Part shown: positions 43,462-51,105 of the stretch, piece by piece | How the letters are laid out: every line of letters starts with the position of its first letter | How positions within the stretch are numbered: position 1 is the stretch's first letter | Assembly: GCF_002250655.1 (NCBI RefSeq) | Contig: NZ_NOZR01000033.1 | Span: 1-64,000, forward strand | From: Mycolicibacterium sphagni | GTDB lineage: Bacteria; Actinomycetota; Actinomycetes; Mycobacteriales; Mycobacteriaceae | Direction: 5' to 3' | Length of the DNA stretch: 64,000 bases | Notes under the pieces: generated by a model | The model's database searches: none | Told to the model about the DNA's origin: nothing | What the model saw: the letters and a program-made list of their open reading frames with translations, nothing else | Position numbers and translations under genes: made by a program

Positions 43462-44730
43462 CTAGCCAACCTGCATGCGGCGGGCGAAATCTTCGACACG
43501 ATCAGCAGCCTTGGCGACGCTTTCGGCGGGTTTGATCATGTCGGTCGCCAGCTGCTGTGCACGGGCGAGGTATTCCGGGGCGAGGATCGTGCGTAAATCG
43601 GCAACCAGCGTCTTCTCGGTCGCCGAGGAGAACCGCCGCGAGGTTCCCACCTTCAGCCCTTTGACCGCAGCTCCCCACATCACCTGAACGTCGGCCATCC
43701 ACAGGATCAGCGTGGGGACTCCGGCACGCAGGCCCGCCGCCGTGGTGCCTGCGCCGCCGTGATGGACGACCGCACGGCAGGACGGAAAGATCGTCGCGTA
43801 GTTCACCGCACCCACCACTTTGACGTGGTCGAACTGCGGTACGTCGCTGAAGTCGGTCCACCCGGCGCACACCAGCGCCCGCTCGCCCACCTGCGCGCAG
43901 GCCCCGGCGATCATGGCGATCATGTCGGCGGGAGACTCCACCGGAATACTGCCGAAGCCGAAGCAGATCGGCGGCGTGCCAGCGGCGATCCACGACATGA
44001 CGTCCTGGTCGGCTTCCGTCGCCAACTCCAGCGTCAAGGTCCCGACGAAGGGCCGTTGGCCGTTCCACTTCGCCCACTCGGCCGCCAACCCCGGGAAGAG
44101 CACGTCGTCGTAGGCCTGGATCTCCAGCAGTTCTCGTTCGGCGATCCGGTCCGGGACGGGGCCCATCGCCGGCGAAAGGCCCAGTTCACGCCGCTGGGTG
44201 CCGACGACCTTCTTCACCCCGAACCAGATCAGCCACTCGTAAACCCTCATCGCCGCGCGGATCAAGGGCGCAGGCAAGTTCGGAAAGAGCCGCCCGTTGA
44301 CCCGCATCGGGAACCACAACACCGTTGCCAGCGGAACATTGCTGTACTCGGCGACGTCGAAGACGAGTTCCTCGTAACTGATCCCGGTGACGAGAAGATC
44401 TGCGCCGTCCGCGACCGACACCAGCGTTTTGCTCATCTCCGCCCAGGCCCGGGTACCGGGCTCCCGAGACTCGCGGAAGTACTTCTGTACGTCCCGGATC
44501 TTCCAGAAGTTGCGGAAGAAGTAGCCCCAGAAATCGCGGGTGTCCTCCAGCCACACCTTGGTGTCGGGTCCGTAGGCGACGGCCGAAAGTCCGACCGACT
44601 CCACCGACCCGATCAGGTCGGGCGGCACCGCCATCTGCACCTCGTGACCGCGGCCCCTCAATTCGCGACCAAGGGCGATGCCGGGGTCGACGTCCCCACG
44701 AGTCCCGTAAAAAGCCAGCACAAATTTCAT
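43462..44730 (-). CDS. GT1-family glycosyltransferase (GPL Gtf-like)
   Basis: 422 aa. N-terminal AFYGTRGDVDP and donor motif VVHHGGAGTT, then MADVQVMWGA where relatives have PDQ. The Asp/Gln pair at that position contacts donor-sugar hydroxyls in GT1 enzymes, so the ADVQ variant may reflect a different donor. ATG at 44730 matches the paralogue start; a longer frame from 44769 would overlap the sulfotransferase gene. It follows that gene by 29 bases and so may transfer the sugar that is then sulfated. Confidence 0.9.
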   Translation of the reverse strand: MKFVLAFYGTRGDVDPGIALGRELRGRGHEVQMAVPPDLIGSVESVGLSAVAYGPDTKVWLEDTRDFWGYFFRNFWKIRDVQKYFRESREPGTRAWAEMSKTLVSVADGADLLVTGISYEELVFDVAEYSNVPLATVLWFPMRVNGRLFPNLPAPLIRAAMRVYEWLIWFGVKKVVGTQRRELGLSPAMGPVPDRIAERELLEIQAYDDVLFPGLAAEWAKWNGQRPFVGTLTLELATEADQDVMSWIAAGTPPICFGFGSIPVESPADMIAMIAGACAQVGERALVCAGWTDFSDVPQFDHVKVVGAVNYATIFPSCRAVVHHGGAGTTAAGLRAGVPTLILWMADVQVMWGAAVKGLKVGTSRRFSSATEKTLVADLRTILAPEYLARAQQLATDMIKPAESVAKAADRVEDFARRMQVG

Positions 44731-44759
44731 CGGATGGTCCAGGTTCTCCGGTCGCGGGG

Positions 44760-45743
44760 CTACGCCCACGTCCCCTTGCGCCGGTGAAGCAGAGCCAGGG
44801 ACTCCAGGCCCAGCTTCACGAGGAACGGCGGCAGCAACCGGTCGAGATTCTCGTACCGGCGAGCGTCCTTGAACGCCTGCCCGAAACCACGTGCGCTCGC
44901 ACCGTAGGCCTTGTAGACACGATCCAACGCAGCCTCATCCACGCGCTCGTCCCTCGCTGCCGCCGCCAGCAAGTAGTAAACCGTGCTGATCCAGTCGGTG
45001 CCGAAGGGTTCTGTCACCGGGCCACGGTTTTGGTGGTGCCGCAGACTCGGTGTGAGAAATGCGTCGACCGCCGCCTCGTCTTTTGCGTCGAGATCGATCG
45101 CCAGTGCCGTCGCAATCCGTTTTACTTCCCGGCGCCAATCCTCAAGCAGGTTGTTGTATTCGATGAACACCCGGGGCACGCCACGTGTGTCCCGCTCGGC
45201 CAGCAGGCTGTATTTGAGCCACCAGGCGCAAGTGAGCTCCGGTGAGGAGTCGACGTAATTCTGCTGACCGGCGCGCTTTTCCAGCGACCCGATGATCTCC
45301 TCCGGATTGCGCACCGCGATCACAGTCGCAACGTCGAAGCCGGCTTGCCGCGCCCCCTCGAACCAGATTCCGGACACGGTCGTCGTCTTCGGCTCCTTGA
45401 TGACCACGACCGGAGCCGCAGGCAATCCACTGAGGTAGTCCTTGACCTTGGCGACCCAGGCGGCGTTGCGTTCGACGTCGAACGAACCGTCGTTGTGCGG
45501 CGTGAGGGATATGTCGTACCCGGAGCTGCCGTGGTCGTGCAGCATCGCCTGGTTGAGGGTGATGACTGCGCGCGGTTCGAAAAAGCCGCGCGGGTTCTCC
45601 GAAGTGGCACCCAGGAGACCCGGCGGCAGCGACGCGCCGCACAGGGCGAGAACCTGCGCCAGCGCTGACGTCCCCGAACGACCATTGCCCAGAACAAAAA
45701 GAGCCACCGGGCGGCCCCGAGCCCCCGATCGACTTGTGGTCAC
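44760..45743 (-). CDS. PAPS-dependent sulfotransferase
   Basis: About 327 aa. The N-terminal 5'-phosphosulfate loop LGNGRSGTSAL and the central IAVRNPEEIIGSL with ArgAsn (3'-phosphate site) are sulfotransferase hallmarks. It would move sulfate from PAPS to a hydroxyl, most likely on the glycan; sulfated GPLs are known from some mycobacteria. GTG at 45743 is chosen because TATTCT (45755-45750) lies six bases upstream, a leaderless arrangement, and the loop follows soon after. A longer frame from ATG 45830 adds 29 residues of low-complexity character. It is divergent from the HxxxDG acyltransferase at 45863. Confidence 0.85.
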   Translation of the reverse strand: MTTSRSGARGRPVALFVLGNGRSGTSALAQVLALCGASLPPGLLGATSENPRGFFEPRAVITLNQAMLHDHGSSGYDISLTPHNDGSFDVERNAAWVAKVKDYLSGLPAAPVVVIKEPKTTTVSGIWFEGARQAGFDVATVIAVRNPEEIIGSLEKRAGQQNYVDSSPELTCAWWLKYSLLAERDTRGVPRVFIEYNNLLEDWRREVKRIATALAIDLDAKDEAAVDAFLTPSLRHHQNRGPVTEPFGTDWISTVYYLLAAAARDERVDEAALDRVYKAYGASARGFGQAFKDARRYENLDRLLPPFLVKLGLESLALLHRRKGTWA

Positions 45744-45749
45744 CGCCGC

Positions 45750-45855
45750 AGAATAGGGTTCTTGCGAGCGCTTCGACAAGGTATTGCGCGGTTGCACAGT
45801 CGGCGTCAACGACGTCGCAACATCAGCCATCCGATACCGGCCCTTCGGTTACTCT
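45750..45855. promoter_or_regulatory. Divergent promoter pair, sulfotransferase / HxxxDG acyltransferase
   Basis: Minus strand: TATTCT at 45755-45750, six bases before the GTG at 45743. Plus strand: TACTCT at 45850-45855, seven bases before the GTG at 45863. Neither gene has a ribosome site, so both transcripts look leaderless. Confidence 0.45.
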
Positions 45856-45862
45856 GACGCTC

Positions 45863-47260
45863 GTGTCAATCCAGGACCGTCCTGCGCGCGCATTCAACGA
45901 CGATGCGCGGGTGGACAATCGGCTCGTCTTGATGGACCAAGCCTTCTACGCGGGGCATCACGCCGCCGGTCAGAAGGAAGTGATGCAGGTCGGATGGCTC
46001 TATCAGCAACCCGTCGACCTCGAGCAGTTGGAGCGGTTTCGCGTCGAACTCGCCAAAGGGATGATGGGACGGCTGATCGAGCGCTCGCCGCTGCCGTTCG
46101 GCCGGTGGCGCTGGGTATCTGACCCACAGCCGGCAAAACTCGACGTCGCCGCGACACTTCGCCCTCGTGTCGAACTCGGCGACTGGTTCGACGAGCGCAC
46201 ACAGCTACCTATCGACCCCGAATCGGGACCCGGCTGGCGCATCAGCGTCCAACCCCTCGACGACGGCTCGACCGCGATCAGTCTGGTGCTGTCCCACTAC
46301 GTGATCGACGGCATCGGTGCGGCCGTCGCGGTGACCGAGGCGCTCTGGGGCATATCCCGCGAACTCGGCTACCCGCCGCCACGATCCCGCTCTGGCCTCA
46401 ATGCACTGGTTCAAGACGCCCGCGAAACCGTGCGAGACGCGCCGGCCGTTGGACGGGCACTCCTGGCGGCGGTGAAAGAAGCCCGCCGCCGCCAGCAAGA
46501 TGTCGCCCACACCCAGGCACAGGCGTCGCTGCCGGCCGCCGCACCGACCAGCGGCGCGGACGACCTCGTGATCGTGCCCAACGTCTGGATCCGCATTCGG
46601 TTGGATCGATGGAATGCCCGCGCGGAGGCGTTGGGCGGAACGGCCAGCGCATTGTCAGCGGCGTTCACCGCGCGACTCGACCGGCACATGGGGCGCCTGC
46701 ATGGCGACGCCGCCGACGTCAAAATGCTGCTCACGGTCAACAACCGCACGATGGACGACGCCCGCGCTGTTGCCGTCTCCTTCGTCCGAGTCGGCATCGA
46801 CCCGGACGGGGTGACGACGCACCTCGGCGACGCCCGCTCCGCCATCAAGCTCGCGCTGAAGGCCGGACAGGACACCCCCGACGAGTCGGCGGAGCTCGTC
46901 GCGCTGACTCCTTTCACCCCGAGACGGGCGTGGAAGCATCTGATGGACTACGCGGTCAGCGACCCTGACCAGCCAGCGGTCTGTTCGAGTCTTGGCGATA
47001 CCGGACCGGCGGCGGTGCGTCCCGACGGCTCGCTGTGCGACGCGATGTTCGCTCGCGGTGCGAGCCAGCACCTCACACGTGGCTGGCTGGAGAGAACGGG
47101 CAGCCAATTGCATGTTTTCGTCGGCACCTCGGCCGATATCAACCAAGTCGGCGTTTGTGTCCGCGGCTACCAGCCGGGCTCGGTGACCACGAGATCAGAG
47201 TTGCGCGCGCTGGCCGAGCGGACCTTGGTCGAGTTCGGCCTCGACGGTGACATCGACTAG
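45863..47260 (+). CDS. HxxxDG-type acyltransferase (WS/DGAT / condensation superfamily)
   Basis: 465 aa. The catalytic motif reads SHYVIDGIG at ~146-154, the HxxxDG of the CoA-dependent acyltransferase/condensation superfamily. The C-terminal half (LLTVNNRT) resembles wax-ester/DGAT-type proteins; a DFGWG motif of PapA proteins is not seen. It may esterify the lipopeptide or its glycan with a longer acyl chain, in contrast to the membrane acetylase-type enzymes of this window. GTG at 45863 is leaderless behind TACTCT; a longer frame would run into the sulfotransferase gene. It stands between the divergent sulfotransferase and the mmpS-mmpL unit. Confidence 0.75.
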   Translation: MSIQDRPARAFNDDARVDNRLVLMDQAFYAGHHAAGQKEVMQVGWLYQQPVDLEQLERFRVELAKGMMGRLIERSPLPFGRWRWVSDPQPAKLDVAATLRPRVELGDWFDERTQLPIDPESGPGWRISVQPLDDGSTAISLVLSHYVIDGIGAAVAVTEALWGISRELGYPPPRSRSGLNALVQDARETVRDAPAVGRALLAAVKEARRRQQDVAHTQAQASLPAAAPTSGADDLVIVPNVWIRIRLDRWNARAEALGGTASALSAAFTARLDRHMGRLHGDAADVKMLLTVNNRTMDDARAVAVSFVRVGIDPDGVTTHLGDARSAIKLALKAGQDTPDESAELVALTPFTPRRAWKHLMDYAVSDPDQPAVCSSLGDTGPAAVRPDGSLCDAMFARGASQHLTRGWLERTGSQLHVFVGTSADINQVGVCVRGYQPGSVTTRSELRALAERTLVEFGLDGDID

Positions 47261-47641
47261 TGAATCGTGCCCCGAATTCCTACCGATATGAGAGCCTGCC
47301 TCCCGACGTCCTACCGCTTGCGGGCGCGTCAATGTGGCCAGCCTGCCAGCAACATAACAGTTAGCCATTACCGCGGATTTACGCACACGCAAGCGCGTAT
47401 GCTCCGCTGTTGCATCCCGAAAAGAGCCCATACGGAGGCCATCAGCATGGTTGACTCTCGTCGAGATCGGTCGTGCTCTCGACGGCACCGCTCGTTTGCG
47501 GGGATCGTCGGAGGACCAGACTGTGACGCCCGCCACACGGGCGGTAACCTGAGGTACCGCGTCGATGTGTAGCTGTGCTCTCCATCCGACGGCTGGTGCC
47601 AGGAATGGGAGCGATTGGAAGATGGGAAAGGTCGGCGTGCG
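47261..47641. other. Intergenic region upstream of mmpS
   Basis: About 380 bases without a long gene. It is less GC-rich than its surroundings near 47350-47400. TATGCT at 47398-47403 is a candidate -10 element. A 41-aa frame with its own ribosome site follows (separate entry). GCCCG-CCACA-CGGGC inside that frame could form a small hairpin. This is the likely promoter and leader of the mmpS-mmpL-mmpL operon. Confidence 0.5.
47447..47572 (+). CDS. Candidate small Arg/Cys-rich protein (41 aa) in the mmpS leader
   Basis: ATG at 47447 stands behind ACGGAGG at good spacing and opens 41 codons ending in TAG at 47572. The peptide begins MVDSRRDRSCSRRHR and holds two Cys and many Arg. A -10-like TATGCT lies ~45 bases upstream. 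No homologue is recognised. It could be a small protein, a regulatory leader peptide of the mmpS-mmpL operon, or chance. Confidence 0.35.
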   Translation: MVDSRRDRSCSRRHRSFAGIVGGPDCDARHTGGNLRYRVDV

Positions 47642-48226
47642 GTGATCGATGGACGTTTGCCCGACGTTGAGCAAACTCAGCCCGATGTCACTGCATGGCC
47701 CCGCGAGGACAACCCGCCCCAGGTCGTAGCCCCGCCGCCACCCCCACCTCGAGTCGAAGGTGGATCTCGAAAGGGCCGCCGAAATCGGGGACTCGTGTTC
47801 ACATTGCTGAGGCGCCTGTGGATTCCACTGGTTGTGATCGCCGTGCTTGCCGGCGGCGGGCTAACCGTGTCCCGTTTACATGGCATCTTCGGGAGCGAGA
47901 AGAGCCTCTCCTATGGCGACACCAAGAACGAAAAGGGCAAGCCTTACAACCCCAAGAAGATGAAGTACGAGATCTTCGGCCCCCCGGGAACGACGGCACA
48001 GATCAGCTACTTCGACGAAGACGGCAACCCAGTACATCAAGACGCGACCCTGCCGTGGTCCTTGGAGTTCCCGATCTCCGCAGCGGCGGGTATTGGAAGC
48101 ATTGCCGCGCAAGGTAATAGCGACACCATCGGTTGCCGGATATCGGTGGACGGCGTCGTCAAGGACGAGAAGACCGCCACCCACGAAGTCAGCACCTTTG
48201 TCTCCTGTCTTCTGAAGGCCGCATGA
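47642..48226 (+). CDS. mmpS: MmpS-family membrane protein
   Basis: About 194 aa. One membrane helix (WIPLVVIAVLAGGG) with VSRLHGIFGSE after it, then the MmpS periplasmic domain: YEIFGPPGT, ISYFDEDG, LPWSLEF, AQGNSDTIGCRI and VDGVVKDEK. MmpS proteins work with MmpL transporters in lipid export; MmpS4 is needed for GPL production in M. smegmatis. Here the helix is preceded by ~65 cytoplasmic residues rich in Pro and Arg, longer than the usual short N-terminus. GTG at 47642 is chosen; a TTG at 47615 would add nine residues. The stop overlaps the start of mmpL (ATGA). Confidence 0.92.
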   Translation: MIDGRLPDVEQTQPDVTAWPREDNPPQVVAPPPPPPRVEGGSRKGRRNRGLVFTLLRRLWIPLVVIAVLAGGGLTVSRLHGIFGSEKSLSYGDTKNEKGKPYNPKKMKYEIFGPPGTTAQISYFDEDGNPVHQDATLPWSLEFPISAAAGIGSIAAQGNSDTIGCRISVDGVVKDEKTATHEVSTFVSCLLKAA

Positions 48227-51105
48227 GTAACCATCAGTTGGAGACCAGCCGGCCCTTCGTCGCGCACACAATCCGGCGGTTCTCGGCGCTCGTCATCTTG
48301 GGATGGCTGGCGGTCGTCGTCGGCCTTACCCTCGGAGTTCCGACCTTGGAGCAGGTCGAGGCCGAGCACGCGGTATCCGCGAACCCCACCGACGCACCGT
48401 CGTTCCGCGCGTCGCAGCGCATTACCGACGTGTTCCAGGAGTCCAACTCCGGAAGCGCCGCGGCGATGATCGTCCTGGAAGGTCAGCAACCCCTCGGCGA
48501 TGACGCACACGAGTATTACGACCGGCTGATCCGCCAGCTGCGAAGCGATACCAAGCACGTCCAGCACATCCAGAACTTCTGGGGTGACCCACTCACCAGT
48601 GCCGCCGCCCAAAGCGACGACGGCAAGGCCGCCTACGTTCAGATTGCTGTGACCGGCAAACCGGGCGACGCGGTGGCCAACGAGTCGGTACAAGCTGTCC
48701 AGCACATCGTCGCGCAGACCCCGGCGCCGCCGGGTGTCAAGACATACGTCACCGGCCCAGCTGCGCTCGCTGCCGATATGAGCGTCAGCGGCAACAGCAC
48801 CGTCACCACCATCACGTTGGTCAGCATCGCGGTGATCCTGCTGACGTTGCTCATCGTCTACCGTGCGCCGCTCACCGTGCTCGCGTTGCTGTTAGTGGTC
48901 GGTATACAGCTGCAGGCCGCTCGTGGATTCGTCGCTCTACTCGGCCATCACGAGATCATCGGGTTGACCACCTTCGCGGTCAACCTCTTGGTGGCGCTGG
49001 TGATCGCGGCGGGAACCGACTACGGCATCTTCTTCATTGGCCGCTATCACGAGGCACGGCTGGCCGGGGAAGATCGAGAGACGGCGTTCTACACGACCTA
49101 CCGCGGCGTCGCCCACGTTGTCTTGGCCACCGGTCTGACCGTCGCCGGAGCCACCTTCTGCCTCAGCTTCACCCGCTTGCCTGCCTTCGAAGCACTCGGC
49201 GTTCCGTGTGCCGTTGGCATATTGGTCGCGGTCGCGGTCGCCCTCACGCTCGTCCCGGCGGTCATTGCCATCGGCAGCCGTTTCGGCCTGTTCGAGCCCA
49301 AGCGCAGAGCAGCGGCTCGCGGATGGCGACGGATCGGGACGGCGATCGTCCGGTGGCCCGGGCCTATTCTGGTCGCGACTCTGGCAGTCACGCTTGTCGG
49401 CCTGTTGACGTTGCCGGGATTCAAGCCCGACTTCAACGACCAGCACTTCTTGCCTAAGGACATTCCGGCCGCTCAGGGAATCGACGCCGCAGCGCGACAT
49501 TTCCCACCTTCGGCAATGATGTCGCCAGAGATTCTCATGGTCGAGACCGACCATGATCTGCGCAATTCGGCAGATTTCCTGGTGCTGAACAAGCTGGCGA
49601 AAGCCGTACTTGCTGTTCCGGGCATTGAAAAGGTCCAGGCCGTCACCCGGCCGGAGGGAACGCCGATCGCCCACACGACGATTCCTTACCTGATGAGCTC
49701 GCAGCAGGCCGGCCAGCAACAATTCATGTTCTTTCAGAAACAGCGTATGGCGGACCTGTTGACGCAGGCCGAGCAGTTGGGGCAGACGATCGACATCATG
49801 TCGCATATGTACGACTTGATGAAGCAGATGTCATCGACGATGCACGCCATGGTCAAGAGCACGCACGAAATGCAGGAAATTACCGATCAGCTGCGGGACC
49901 ATATTGCCGATTTTGAGGATTTCTTCCGGCCCATTCGCAACTACCTGTACTGGGAACCGCACTGCTTCGACATTCCGATCTGCTGGTCGGTCAGAAGCAT
50001 TTTCGACATTCTCGACGGCGTTGACGGACTGACCGACAAGCTGAAAGAACTGGTCGGCAATCTCGATCAGATGGACGTGCTCATGCCGCAGCTGCTGGCG
50101 CAGTTCCCCGAGATGATCTCGATCATGACGAGCATGCGCGGAATGCTGCTCACGATGCACAGCACCATGTCGGGCGTCTTCGGACAGATGGACGACAACA
50201 GCACCAATTCGACCGCCATGGGCAAGGCGTTCGACGCCGCCCAGAACGACGACTCGTTCTACGTGCCGCCGGAGGTCTTCAAGAACGAAGACTTCAAACG
50301 GGTCATGAAGATCTTCATCTCACCGGACGGGAAGGCCGCCCGGATGCTGATTTCACAGAAGGGCGACCCCACATCGCCCGACGGCATCGCTCGGGTCGAC
50401 GCGATCAAGAGCGCTGCCGAGGAGGCACTCAAGGGAACGCCGCTGGAAGGGTCACAAATCTCGCTAGCCGGCACCGCAGCCCTGGTACGAGATCTGGTGA
50501 ACGGCACGAAATACGATTTGATCATCGCAGTGGTTTCGGCGCTCTGCCTGATCTTCGTCGTGATGCTGATTGTGACGAGAAGCCTGATTGCTGCCATGGT
50601 TATCGTCGGTACGGTATTGCTGTCGTTGGGCGCATCATTCGGCTTGGCTGTCTTCATTTGGCAGTATCTGCTCGGAATACAATTGCACTGGTCGGTATTC
50701 GTCATGACGGTGATCATTCTTTTGGCCGTCGGTTCCGATTACAATTTGTTGTTGGTCGCCAGAATGAAGGAAGAAATAGGCGCCGGCATTAATACGGGCA
50801 TCATTCGGGCCATGGCCGGCACCGGCAAGGTCGTGACCACCGCTGGCCTCGTGTTCGCGTTCACTATGGCGTCGATGATCGTCAGCGACGTGATCAGTAT
50901 TGGCCAGGTGGGCACCACCATCGCAGTGGGTCTGCTGTTCGACACCCTGGTGGTCCGCGCGTTCATGACACCATCGATCGCCGCGCTGCTGGGCCGCTGG
51001 TTCTGGTGGCCACAACAGGTGCGCCCCCGCCCCGCAAGCTCGATGCTCCGACCTACCGGGCCGCGTCCGTTGGTGCGCGCTTTGTTGTTGAACCAAGAGA
51101 AGTAA
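48223..51105 (+). CDS. mmpL: MmpL-family RND lipid transporter (first of tandem pair)
   Basis: 960 aa. Two six-helix bundles, each with the proton-relay pair: GTDYGIFF (Asp266-Tyr267) and GSDYNLLLV (Asp839-Tyr840). The large loop between holds a long helical, Met-rich segment and a Cys pair (PHCFDIPICW), typical of the MmpL4 cluster. ATG at 48223 overlaps the mmpS stop; a longer frame from 48133 lies inside mmpS and is rejected. The gene order mmpS-mmpL-mmpL is that of the GPL exporter genes (mmpS4-mmpL4a-mmpL4b type). Confidence 0.94.
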   Translation: MSNHQLETSRPFVAHTIRRFSALVILGWLAVVVGLTLGVPTLEQVEAEHAVSANPTDAPSFRASQRITDVFQESNSGSAAAMIVLEGQQPLGDDAHEYYDRLIRQLRSDTKHVQHIQNFWGDPLTSAAAQSDDGKAAYVQIAVTGKPGDAVANESVQAVQHIVAQTPAPPGVKTYVTGPAALAADMSVSGNSTVTTITLVSIAVILLTLLIVYRAPLTVLALLLVVGIQLQAARGFVALLGHHEIIGLTTFAVNLLVALVIAAGTDYGIFFIGRYHEARLAGEDRETAFYTTYRGVAHVVLATGLTVAGATFCLSFTRLPAFEALGVPCAVGILVAVAVALTLVPAVIAIGSRFGLFEPKRRAAARGWRRIGTAIVRWPGPILVATLAVTLVGLLTLPGFKPDFNDQHFLPKDIPAAQGIDAAARHFPPSAMMSPEILMVETDHDLRNSADFLVLNKLAKAVLAVPGIEKVQAVTRPEGTPIAHTTIPYLMSSQQAGQQQFMFFQKQRMADLLTQAEQLGQTIDIMSHMYDLMKQMSSTMHAMVKSTHEMQEITDQLRDHIADFEDFFRPIRNYLYWEPHCFDIPICWSVRSIFDILDGVDGLTDKLKELVGNLDQMDVLMPQLLAQFPEMISIMTSMRGMLLTMHSTMSGVFGQMDDNSTNSTAMGKAFDAAQNDDSFYVPPEVFKNEDFKRVMKIFISPDGKAARMLISQKGDPTSPDGIARVDAIKSAAEEALKGTPLEGSQISLAGTAALVRDLVNGTKYDLIIAVVSALCLIFVVMLIVTRSLIAAMVIVGTVLLSLGASFGLAVFIWQYLLGIQLHWSVFVMTVIILLAVGSDYNLLLVARMKEEIGAGINTGIIRAMAGTGKVVTTAGLVFAFTMASMIVSDVISIGQVGTTIAVGLLFDTLVVRAFMTPSIAALLGRWFWWPQQVRPRPASSMLRPTGPRPLVRALLLNQEK

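Noticed and set aside
43759..44787. Plus-strand frame opposite the GT1 at 43462
   Set aside because: Same pattern as the other shadows: no motifs, and the opposite strand encodes a complete glycosyltransferase.
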